Below, one piece after another: positions 9,901-16,717 of a DNA stretch of 16,717 bases. The DNA comes from Saccoglossus kowalevskii. Taxonomy: Eukaryota; Hemichordata; Enteropneusta; Harrimaniidae. The first letter of the stretch is position 1, and the number at the start of each line of letters is the position of its first letter. The DNA lies in the NCBI RefSeq assembly GCF_000003605.2, contig NW_003155238.1:486294-503010 (forward strand), in the 5' to 3' direction. Both the position numbers and the translations under genes were made by a program. The notes under the pieces are model-generated. The model was given only the letters and a program-made list of their open reading frames with translations, ran no database searches and was not told the DNA's origin.

Positions 9901-11139
9901 AGCAATACCAAAGAAATACGTAGTGTGGTGACCAGTGAAGCTAGGAGACTAATGAAGAGGCATCCAGATCTAGATCCGTATATTTCAACATTTGAACTGA
10001 TGGACTATGCCGATCTACTATTTCTATTGGAAACGGGGCAGGAAAGGTACATGTCAGACCACGTTTACTGCAAATCACATGTGGGTCGCCTGTTGTATTT
10101 ATATATAGGCGAATAAATAAATGAATTCGTTAGTGATTGGAATAAACAAATAATATTCACCACCTAATTACAATTATATCAACAAATCATCCTGGCAAGC
10201 TAAAACTTGCAACGATAAACCATTACATACTAAACTGTTAAATATTACCGTGTTATTATGTGTAAATGTGATGTCATTTTGTTTTGTGTGTACAGAGATG
10301 CATCAGGTTCCTGGTTGACTACTGGTTGGTTCACGCTGATAATGGCTTTGAAGATGTGTGAACATGTGAAGATATTCGGGATGATTGAATCGGGCCATTG
10401 TAGCACGTAAGGAAAAAAACAATTTATACTGAAAGATGGATTTAGGATAAGATAATTTGTAAATTGTATCCAAATCCTCTTCTCATTGCATTATTTGTTT
10501 GTATATTGTTGTATAAATTGAGAAGGTTACTTGAAAAGCTGCATTATGGGTAATTTATCAGATTAGGTGTAATGACAATATCCACTAATATAGGCATTCA
10601 TTACTTCCAACACACTGTCATGGCCGCTATACATGTTCGCTGTGACAATGTGCTCTATTCAAACGACTATATAGCCTGGAATCCTCGTAGGTTGTACCAC
10701 ATACTCGCCATTATTATACGTGTATAGATGCGGCATGTAAAATCATGTGGTTATGTCAATAACCATTCAGGGAGTTGACATTTCTACATTTCTTATTATG
10801 GTGATCCAGGGAAACAGGGGAAAATAATGATTTCACTAACTAATAAGAATAAATGTTTTTCTGTGTTATTTCAGTATTCGGTATTTCGAAGATAGGCCTC
10901 ATCATTACTTCGAGCCAACGGGTCCCAAAGAATGTGCGTTCACTCGCTTACACGAATCCGGTCTTCGTGGTGGACATCGTTTCCATACTGAAAAATACAT
11001 CTTCAAGAAGTGGGCCAGGGTTTTCAACATTACGTTTCACCACCCGTCCTGGGACTTAGATCAAGATGATGGAAAAACAATTTTCCTGCTTTCTGAAAAT
11101 ACCCATAGAAGAAGTTACTCTGGACCTGCGAGATGGTGA
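6604..11139 (+). CDS. Sialyltransferase copy 1, GT29 family, ST6GalNAc III/V/VI-like (four exons, 389 aa)
   Basis: Predicted join: 6604-6993, 9643-10046, 10296-10406, 10875-11139. This totals 1170 nt, giving 389 residues plus TGA. All introns are GT-AG and phases match (0, 2, 2). GT29 enzymes of this group transfer sialic acid from CMP-sialic acid in alpha-2,6 linkage to GalNAc of glycoproteins or gangliosides, in the Golgi lumen. Visible features: basic tail KTRKRK; membrane anchor about 8-25; acidic stem about 26-130; sialylmotif L about 136-186 (GSGAG.EID, RMNTAPTRGYEKDVGT.TTLRM); motif S about 270-294 (SWLTTGWF...ALKMCEHVKIFGM); motif III HHYFEP 311-316; motif VS His336-X4-Glu341. Sequons occur in the stem (NNT), motif L (N159) and near the C-terminus (N353). 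Vertebrate relatives are about 300-340 residues; the excess is stem. The start is the first ATG before the anchor. Family is secure; linkage and acceptor are not. Confidence 0.88.
6994..9100 (+). other. Copy 1 intron 1, left part
   Basis: This is most of a 2.65-kb first intron, against 136 bases in copy 2. The segment 7140-7450 is AT-rich and repeats GTAAAATGTA-like words. At about 7483, 7527 and 7572, diverged GAGACACAACTACACGCA-like words recur at roughly 45-base spacing, perhaps an old tandem repeat. Near 8208-8238 a small hairpin occurs (CATTCACC...GGTGAATG). The segment 8330-9050 is richer in GC and CpG than the rest of the intron and ends with a strong 12-bp stem. No additional exon is supported. 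Confidence 0.45.
9004..9050. repeat. 12-bp perfect inverted repeat (hairpin)
   Basis: GCACGGTGTTGT at 9004-9015 pairs perfectly with ACAACACCGTGC at 9039-9050 across a 23-base loop. It lies within intron 1 of copy 1, 50 bases before the TA-flanked MITE. It does not have the length of a miRNA precursor, and no transposon end was recognised beside it. Confidence 0.6.
9101..9307. mobile_element. 207-bp MITE with TA target duplication (Tc1/mariner-like)
   Basis: The left end CTGTGGAATACTTTATTTTC and the right end read on the opposite strand, CTGTAGAATACTTTATTTTC, form an inverted repeat of about 37 bases (with CGC then GGAATT...ATTTTC following). Both sides are flanked by TA (9099-9100 and 9308-9309), as for Tc1/mariner-type insertion. 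Internal copies of the TTCGCTGGA/ATTTTCAC words add sub-terminal repeats. It has no coding capacity. It inserted in intron 1 of the sialyltransferase copy 1 gene, and nothing similar is seen in the short intron of copy 2. Confidence 0.85.
9310..9642 (+). other. Copy 1 intron 1, right part
   Basis: This holds a 13-nt palindrome CTGACATTGTCAG (9434-9446) and, 22 bases on, a strong TATA-like TATATAAAGG (9468-9477) followed about 30 bases later by a TTCAACTT initiator-like word. This arrangement could be a cryptic or relic promoter. No ATG opens into exon 2 in frame, so a product starting here would need an exon I cannot see. Confidence 0.3.
9643..10046 (+). CDS. Copy 1 exon 2: sialylmotif L
   Basis: This exon encodes residues 131-264 plus two bases of Arg265. 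The acceptor is taken as ACCCAG|CAG because this gives exactly the 404-nt length of the copy 2 exon. AG|TTG three bases later would also stay in frame, with one residue fewer. The donor is GAAAG|GTACAT. The frame stays open upstream to 9553 but contains no ATG there, so this is an internal exon and not a separate start. Motif L carries the donor-binding region and one cysteine of the expected L-S disulfide. Confidence 0.9.
10296..10406 (+). CDS. Copy 1 exon 3: sialylmotif S
   Basis: The exon is 111 nt, phase 2 in and phase 2 out, with acceptor TGTACAG|AGATG and donor AGCAC|GTAAGG. It encodes the rest of Arg265, then DASGSWLTTGWFT and ALKMCEHVKIFGM, and ends in GHCST. The TGWFT core and the FGM ending match motif S of ST6GalNAc enzymes. 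Cys286 or Cys300 could pair with a motif L cysteine. Confidence 0.9.
10875..11139 (+). CDS. Copy 1 exon 4: motifs III and VS, C-terminus
   Basis: The acceptor is TTATTTCAG|TATTCGG. Joining the AC of exon 3 to the first T completes Thr302. The exon encodes YFEDRPHHYFEPTGPKECAF, then HRFHTEKYIFKKWARVFNIT, and stops at TGA 11137-11139. HHYFEP is motif III; His336 and Glu341 form the HX4E of motif VS, with a tryptophan and FNI/F following as in vertebrate ST6GalNAc III-VI. A different plus frame is also open across 10853-11059, but it lacks these motifs. Confidence 0.9.
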
Positions 11140-11530
11140 AGCATCGTCACATCTCAGTCTAAGTTACAATTTTGAAATGCGGTGGTCGTGTCGCTGCGGC
11201 CTGTTTCACATGGGTCCATAGCAACGGATACGACTAACGTAAAATACTGTTTGTATCACCACTCACAACGCCTTTAGTTACAGCCAGCAATAATGTTGAG
11301 TGAACTCTTGGCACCCACCTAAACCAAATTTAAGTAGGAAAATTATCTGTTGTACGCCACAAATTACAGAAATTATTAACAATTTATTTTTATATATAGT
11401 GATTTTATAAAAAGTAATTAAAATTTTGTATATTCACCCCCACGGAAGTTCAGTTATTTTTGTTTTATATTAATGCCATACTGCACTTTGTATTGTGTGT
11501 TGTTAAGCAATAAATTTGAATACTAGTATA
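11140..11530 (+). terminator. Copy 1 3' UTR with polyadenylation signal AATAAA
   Basis: After the stop at 11139 comes AT-rich, non-coding sequence with a single well-placed AATAAA at 11509-11514. It is followed by a TGT-rich stretch and two and a half copies of a 10-base CAGTTGTAAT unit (11541-11570). Cleavage about 15-25 bases after the signal would give a 3' UTR of about 390 bases. The cleavage site is inference. Confidence 0.5.
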
Positions 11531-11744
11531 TTATTCAACAATTGTGTAATCAGTTGTAATCAGTTGTAATTCCAACTTCAGTGTGAGACTTCCTGTTCGC
11601 ATGGGGTCTGATATATTCAAGTGTAGCCTCGCGATGCGTTATAGTGTCGTAGAAATGATACTCTGGAATGGTAGTTCCCGTGCAAATGTTCTGTGACCTT
11701 CAGCTAGAAATACATACTTCGCACTGATTCAAACAATAGAAAAG

Positions 11745-11987
11745 GTGGGTGGTATTTTCGAGAATGACCACGTATTGGGGCGATATTTTGAAGGAGATAG
11801 ATATCTTGCATGGCGAGGATACCGACCCCCACCCCCGTTCTCGACAGCTGACTGTGCATGGATCATTCGTTGAATGCACGAAGTGTCCACATGCTGCGTC
11901 GCTGTGTATTCATAGGAATTGTATCTTTAGCAACAGCTCGTACTGTCGAATCGGTCAAAGGGTCAGCAAAACGTCCACGTGAATGTC
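11745..11987 (-). pseudogene. Fragment resembling KIAA1958/Crypton-type tyrosine-recombinase-like protein
   Basis: On the minus strand, from 11976, the frame reads GRFADPLTDSTV, then KDTIPMNTQRRSMWTLRAFN, then E and a TGA at 11863-11865, where relatives usually have Trp (NEW). The pattern 'RF-...-NTQ.....W..R.F..W' is what I recall from the N-terminal part of Crypton-derived, DUF3504/KIAA1958-like proteins that are abundant in invertebrate genomes. Further on, the similarity seems to continue in another frame (PQYVVILENTT), implying a frameshift. No catalytic part is present. It is a decayed piece of a mobile or domesticated gene, and the family name is tentative. Confidence 0.4.
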
Positions 11988-14230
11988 CCTGAAACAAAAT
12001 AAATAAATGACATATATCTCACACTTATGACGTCACTCACTGTATGTTAATCTAGTAGACTCAACGTTACTGATTAAAATAGGCCCCGCTTGTTGGTACA
12101 TGATATGACACATGTCAGAATCCCACGGTTCTACAACATGGCGACGTGGATCTGTAAGGACCAGTGCAACCTTTGAACGAGCATGTGATGTGACAAGAAG
12201 AAAGTGAGTCTACATTAATAACGTACTGTCAATCTGTTTTGATATTCGATGAATTATTAAGATTCCTAGTGGAACATTAGATAGCAGTATAAGTCCATGT
12301 ACTAGGAGCAAACTGAAGTGTGCACTACACAGCTGTTGACGACTGTGTCGCCAATGTCGTGTAAGCGACTGTTCCTGTCCAATGCCGCGTCTGACTTACT
12401 ATGTTCCTAATTTGTAGTTTAGAACTAAACTCTGCGAATGAGTGTAGTTTTGCACAATTTACCCATTAGCCCGTAAATACAATACGGAAACTCCACGGAG
12501 AATTATGTTTTTAAATATTATTGGAATGCACGTACATTCACGCTTACAAATGTATATACAAACCAATAACAAAAGCGCAACGTACAAGTACCCTAGGGGT
12601 CATTTTGATTCGTTATAGAGTACATTTTTGGTTAGAAACTTTTATGTATTTACTATTGTCAGTGATTAATAAAGCACAAGACATATGATATATGATATGA
12701 TATGATATGAAAATATATTTGCATACATGACGAAATAATACACATTACTGACAAAACTTCCAATATACGACAAAATACTGAAAATAGACTTACAGCGGGT
12801 GCAAGATGATTTACATACATCTAACTCCTTCACCTAGTAGGATATTAACGAAGAACTTTGTAACATCCTCAAAACACTGGACACTTTATTAGCCGATACC
12901 AAAACACCGGACGCAGCCCTTGAGTATGCCTTTGTTGCGTGGCCCCTGAGGGGCGGCGTAGTTAGACTATTCCACTGCTTTGTAGGTAAAACAATATATT
13001 CCTGTGTTACACGTATATATATATAACAAACATAATCTCCTTCTGGGTGTTTTTTTCTACACGTTTTGACATAATCAACCATGTGTTCAAAACCAGAAAA
13101 TGTATTTAAAACTAAACTATTCTCACGAAGGTAATTTAGGCAATTCCATATGTTTTTTTTAAAATTATTGGTTCAACGAGGTTTATTATTTTGAAATTCA
13201 AATAGAATTTATTTATTTATTAAATGAACGAGCATATGTATGCATAAACTGATAAAGTTTCCGGTAACAAAAATGAATAAAACATTTTTGACTGAACGCT
13301 TACAAGTTGTAATATTGAATCTATCTCAAACGGTCTGTTGATTCACGTAGGTGGGTACGGAAACCATATCGCGTCTACAAAGGCCACTTAAGTGTCTCGG
13401 TAAGTGTCCCCGATAATCAGGTGCGGGAGGTAGTTGTGTGACAAATATTTTGCGTCCGCTGTAATTATTTATTTAGTTAAACGGTTTTCTCTCAATATTC
13501 CAGCTTGCTATAACTCCAGAAATCGAGGAAAGTTTTTTTTCTTAAGTTTGTACTTACAGAATGCTAGTGTGTCTACCAGATTTCTGGCACACACGACGAT
13601 TTTGGGGTAGAAATTTCTTCCCGAAATTAAATATGATTGTATGTCTCGGTAGTTTTCGCGCCAGTGATCAATTAAGCCGACGTAGCCTCTCCGGTTTTTT
13701 AAACAATCTATGTAAATACAGAATTACGAGTATCATTTTTTCAAATTTGAAAAAGTCACTTTTGTTGTTTTCTTCCAAACGTATTAGCAACCGTATTAAA
13801 ATCACCAACAACAAAAGTGTTATTACTTTTGGGGGGTGATAAAATCATCCCTACCCCACCCCACCCATGCGCTTGAAATTCCGGCTAAGCAACCCACAAC
13901 TTTTCAGAGATTGTTTATATCGTGTTAAAACGAGGTAGTTATTATTACGTATATAATGCGATAATCTGATTCTTGTTAGTATACGTCTGTACGTGTAAAA
14001 CATGCTAAAACAGTTACAACATATTGTTCGTGTCTACATTCGTTAATATTTGTGGTAAATAATACAAAAAAATATGCCAACAAATCGACACCGAATTATG
14101 TCTGTGATTGTTTGTATATTTCTTACATTATGATTGTTTATTGTTTTCATGGTCTAATTATTGTTGTGATCATTTGGGGTTTATTATAAATATTATCGAA
14201 ATTGACCTAAATTTAAGAAAGTTATGTCAG
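11988..14230. other. Intergenic spacer between the two sialyltransferase copies
   Basis: About 2.2 kb without a supportable gene. Open frames at 12834-13082 (minus, 82 codons) and 13561-13839 (plus, 92 codons) have no motif I know. The spacer holds an ATATG-type microsatellite at about 12683-12711, a 13-nt palindrome GCCCCTGAGGGGC at 12942-12954, a short TTTATTTATTTATT at about 13208, and a C-rich CCCTACCCCACCCCACCC at about 13848-13865. Its composition is AT-rich throughout. Confidence 0.4.
12683..12711. repeat. Short ATATG pentanucleotide microsatellite
   Basis: GATAT/ATATG units repeat about five times, imperfectly at the left (ATATGATATATGATATGAT). This is an ordinary microsatellite in the intergenic spacer. 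Confidence 0.75.
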
Positions 14231-14240
14231 TATATATAAC
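14231..14240 (+). promoter_or_regulatory. TATA-like box upstream of sialyltransferase copy 2
   Basis: TATATATAAC lies 130 bases before the copy 2 start codon. About 30 bases downstream is CTATTCAACTCC, an initiator-like pyrimidine/A context, which would give a 5' UTR of about 105 bases. Such AT words are common by chance in this DNA, so position is the main support. Copy 1 has no such box at the same place and instead has a CpG-rich block. Confidence 0.3.
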
Positions 14241-14369
14241 GTTCGAACACTTGTGAATCTATTCAACTCCTGAACTCAGACAATTGAAAGTTATATGAGT
14301 TCCGAACCACCGAATGACCAGATATTCTGTTTATTTTTTCTTGAATGTTGAAGTATAAAACGCAACGCT

Positions 14370-14591
14370 ATGAAGATCAAGAAACAGATTATTGTTCGTG
14401 TACTTGCTGCCACTGTAATTACATGCGCAGTTATTTATACCACAACCAATCAACATGAAGCGAACGTAGCATATGAAAAAGAAGTGCACAAATACCGGTT
14501 TATTGAAGTTAATCAAATAGAAAAAGAAAGAATTACAAAAATGTTTTCCAATAATTCATTTGGATTTGTGAGAATGAAGAATGAAAGTGAG
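14370..14591 (+). CDS. Copy 2 exon 1: tail, anchor and short stem
   Basis: The exon has 74 codons ending in phase 0 at GAG|GTAAGC. The first ten intron bases (GTAAGCTCAA) are nearly those of copy 1 (GTAAGTTCAA). KEVHKYRFIEV and EKERITKMFSNNSFGFVRM align to the end of the copy 1 stem. Two sequons (NNS and NES) are present. Confidence 0.85.
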
Positions 14592-15564
14592 GTAAGCTCA
14601 ACTCAATGAACTTGCGATAAGAAACACTCGAGGGACTAGATCCAGATGTTGTTTTTTTTCACTAAAATATTGGAGTTGATACACTATTAATGTAGATGAT
14701 CTGATATATTATTATCATTTTTCTCAGGTGTTGAATCTTCACTGCGACATATGTGCCATTGTGACCTCGTCGGGTCAGTTGTTGGGCTCAGGTGCTGGTG
14801 CCGAAATCGATAAGAATACCTGCGTCATTAGAATGAATACAGCACCTACTCGTGGATATGAGAAAGACGTGGGCACGAAGACCACACTAAGGATGTTCAG
14901 TTTTGTCAATTTACAGCAACAACTATTCGAAAAAGAGCAGTTCTTTGAACAGGAAGGAATAACAGGAACGTTTGTAATATGGAGTACTACTGTTAAAGAA
15001 ATACTTAGCATGGTAGAGGAAGAAAGCCTTAGATTATTGAAGCAATACCCAAGTCTGGATCTATATATTTCATCATTCGAACAGATGGATTTTGCTGACC
15101 GGGTTTTTCGACAAGAAACAGGACAGGATAGGTAGTAATTAGTACCGAATCCGAAACGGGGACTTATGTTTACATGTTAAGCACATCGTCTGTACCGCAC
15201 AATATAATATTATAATTTTGGATATAAACATAGGGCGCACGAAAAATGACTCGCGGCTATCCAACTGCATAACAGAAATTGCCTCTAACTGCTGAAATAG
15301 ATACATTATTTGCTCAAAAATTCGACTTTGTAGTAGGGATACTTCTGGATTCCACACATTATCTTCAAAGATGTAGGTTTATCTCAGATCTTCACTAGAT
15401 TTTGTTGTGTTCGTATTGAGATCTAATCGGTCACCATTTATATCAATATACAGAGCTGCATCCGGGTCATGGTTGAGTACTGGTTGGTATACGTTGTTAC
15501 TGGCTTTGACAATGTGCGAACATGTGAAAGTATATGGGATGGTAGAGTCGGACTATTGTCACAA
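14370..15564 (+). CDS. Sialyltransferase copy 2, GT29 ST6GalNAc-like, partial (three exons visible)
   Basis: Join of the visible part: 14370-14591, 14728-15131, 15454-15564 and onward; 245 complete codons plus two bases of the next. Phases are 0 and 2, then 2 at the last donor, the same as copy 1. Residues about 8-25 (IVRVLAATVITCAVIYTT) are the Golgi membrane anchor, after basic MKIKKQ. The stem is only about 48 residues, lacking roughly 56 present in copy 1. Sialylmotif L is about 80-130 (SGQLLGSGAGAEID, RMNTAPTRGYEKDVGTKTTLRM); motif S is about 214-238 (SWLSTGWYT...LTMCEHVKVYGM). The final exon with motifs III and VS, needed for catalysis, is not seen. It may lie past the 30-bp array that starts 146 bases after the last donor, or be lost. 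Sites read as functional so far: no stop or frameshift in three exons. Confidence 0.85.
14728..15131 (+). CDS. Copy 2 exon 2: sialylmotif L
   Basis: The exon is 404 nt, exactly as in copy 1. The acceptor is TTTTTCTCAG|GTG, a better polypyrimidine tract than in copy 1, and the donor is GATAG|GTAGTA. It begins VLNLHCDICAIV and ends ETGQDR. Most residues match copy 1, with conservative changes spread along the exon. That pattern suggests both have been under protein-level constraint. Motif L lacks the NAT sequon of copy 1 (it has KNTC). Confidence 0.9.
15454..15564 (+). CDS. Copy 2 exon 3: sialylmotif S
   Basis: The exon is 111 nt, as in copy 1. The acceptor is ATATACAG|AGCTG and the donor CACAA|GTAAGA. 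It encodes AASGSWLSTGWYTLLLALTM, then CEHVKVYGMVESDYCH. The sequence is closer to the textbook motif S (LSTGW, VYGMV) than copy 1. It leaves two bases (AA) to be completed by a fourth exon. Confidence 0.9.
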
Positions 15565-15710
15565 GTAAGACACACAATAATTATCTATACGTCAATTCTC
15601 AAAACACTGCTTGAATAAAGATACGCTGAAGTACATTTTGTATATGCATTCATCCCCATTATTTCTACCTGATAGTCTCAGTAATGTCCTACTCATAGTC
15701 ATGTGTTACT

Positions 15711-16717
15711 TGGCATGGCGATGTGTGGTTATGTTTGGCCTGGCATGGCGGTGTGTGGTTATGTTTGGCCTGGCATGACGGTGTGTGGTTATGTTTGGCC
15801 TGGCATGGCGGTGTGTGGTTATGTTTGGCCTGGCATGACGGTGTGTGGTTATGTTTGGCCTGGCATGGCGGTGTGTGGTTATATTTGGCTTGGCATGGCG
15901 GTGTGTGGTTATGTTTGGCCTGGCATGACGATGTGTGGTTGTGTTTGGCCTGGCATGGCGGTGTGTGGTTATGTTTGGCTTGGCATGACGGTGTGTGGTT
16001 ATGTTTAGCTTGGCATTACGATGTGTGATTATGCTTGGATTGGCATGATGGTGTGTGGTTCTGTGTGGCTTGGCATGACGATGTATGGTTATGTTTGGCT
16101 TGGCATGGCGGTGTGTGGTTATGTTTGGCTTGGCATGACGGTGTGTAGTTATGTTTGGCTTGGCATGACGGTGTGTGGTTATGTTTGGCCTGGCATGGCG
16201 GTGTGTGGTTATATTTGGCTTGGCATGGCGGTGTATGGTTATGTTTGGCCTGGCATGACGATGTGTGGTTATGTTTGGCCTGGCATGGCGGTGTGTGGTT
16301 ATGTTTGGCCTGGCATGACGATGTGTGGTTATGTTTGGCCTGGCATGGCGGTGTGTGGTTATATTTGGCATGGCGGTGTGTGGTTATGTTTGGCCTGGCA
16401 TGACGATGTGTGGTTATGTTTGGCCTGGCATGGCGGTGTGTGGTTATGTTTGGCCTGGCATGACGATGTGTGGTTATGTTTGGCCTGACATGACGGTGTG
16501 TGGTTATATTTGGCTTGGCATGACGGTGTGTGGTTATGTTTGGCTTGGCATGACGGTGTGTGGTTATGTTTAGCTTGGCATTACGGTGTGCGATTATACT
16601 TGGATTGGCATGATGGTGTGTGGTTCTGTGTGGCTTGACATGACGATGTATGGTTATGTTTGGCTTGGCATGGCGGTGTGTGGTTATGTTTGGCTTGGCA
16701 TGACAGTGTGTGGTTAT
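15711..16717. repeat. 30-bp minisatellite array, about 34 copies, continuing past the window end
   Basis: Head-to-tail 30-bp units (containing TGGCATGGCGGTGTGTGGTT) run from 15711 to the last base. Variation is mostly GGCG/GACG and GGCC/GGCT at fixed positions. One unit near 16360 has lost five bases. A block at 16001-16152 with marker variants TTTAGCT, CATTACG, GGATTGGCATGATG and TTCTGTGTGG recurs at 16566-16717, an offset of 565 bases, or 19 units minus the 5-base deletion. The plus strand is strongly G/T-rich. Long open frames here (MAVCGYVWPG-type and THRHARPNIT-type) exist because 30 is a multiple of three; they are not genes. Confidence 0.95.

Noticed and set aside
9586-10116. 176-codon open frame as an intronless short sialyltransferase
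   Set aside because: It begins at GTG, with no ATG between the upstream stop at 9550 and the motif L exon. It also runs through a good splice donor at 10047 and lacks the other motifs.
12834-13082. 82-codon minus-strand open frame
   Set aside because: No recognisable domain and no conservation evidence; it is of a length expected by chance.
13561-13839. 92-codon plus-strand open frame in the intergenic spacer
   Set aside because: No motif, no homologous words that I recognise, AT-rich composition like its surroundings, and no splice or promoter support.
15703-16573. Long open frames encoding MAVCGYVWPG or THRHARPNIT repeats
   Set aside because: They are frames of the 30-bp minisatellite. 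Several frames are open on both strands, with no start context, signal or unique sequence.

Overview
This is a eukaryotic nuclear window, most likely from an aquatic invertebrate. A mollusc or other lophotrochozoan is my best guess, but the sequence does not fix the phylum. The evidence is spliced genes with GT-AG introns, an AT-rich background, tandem satellites, and animal-type transposon debris (a LINE, an LTR element and two MITEs). No bacterial operon, RNA gene or CRISPR array is visible. Most open frames longer than 60 codons are frames of tandem repeats or chance.

The real genes are two tandem, same-strand copies of a GT29 sialyltransferase of the ST6GalNAc III/V/VI type. Copy 1 (6604-11139) can be assembled from four exons into a 389-residue type II Golgi protein. 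It has sialylmotifs L, S, III and VS, and all splice phases agree. Copy 2 (14370-15564 visible) has the same first three exons, with exons 2 and 3 identical in length to copy 1. Its stem is about 56 residues shorter, and its last exon, which would carry motifs III and VS, is not in the window. A 30-bp tandem array occupies the sequence from there to the window edge.

Layout from left to right. 1-240: end of a minus-strand LTR retrotransposon, with a primer-binding site for tRNA-Ser and a short LTR. 241-1834: unassigned, perhaps another decayed LTR element. 1835-4772: an array of 52-bp satellite units, interrupted by a minus-strand LINE fragment (1979-2646) and a block of 21 near-identical 24-bp repeats (2647-3149). 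4960-5319: a hAT-like MITE. 5320-6603: upstream region of copy 1, including a CpG-rich block enclosed by a 12-bp inverted repeat. 6604-11139: copy 1, whose 2.65-kb first intron holds a TA-flanked MITE (9101-9307). 11140-11530: 3' UTR with AATAAA. About 11745-11987: a broken minus-strand fragment resembling domesticated or Crypton-type tyrosine recombinases. 11988-14230: spacer with a small microsatellite. 14231-15564: TATA-like promoter and copy 2. 15711-16717: the 30-bp array, which shows higher-order structure and runs off the end.

I found no convincing new defence, mobile or regulatory system. The points most worth following are the paired sialyltransferases with divergent stems, the satellite split by a LINE, and whether copy 2 still has its catalytic last exon beyond the minisatellite.
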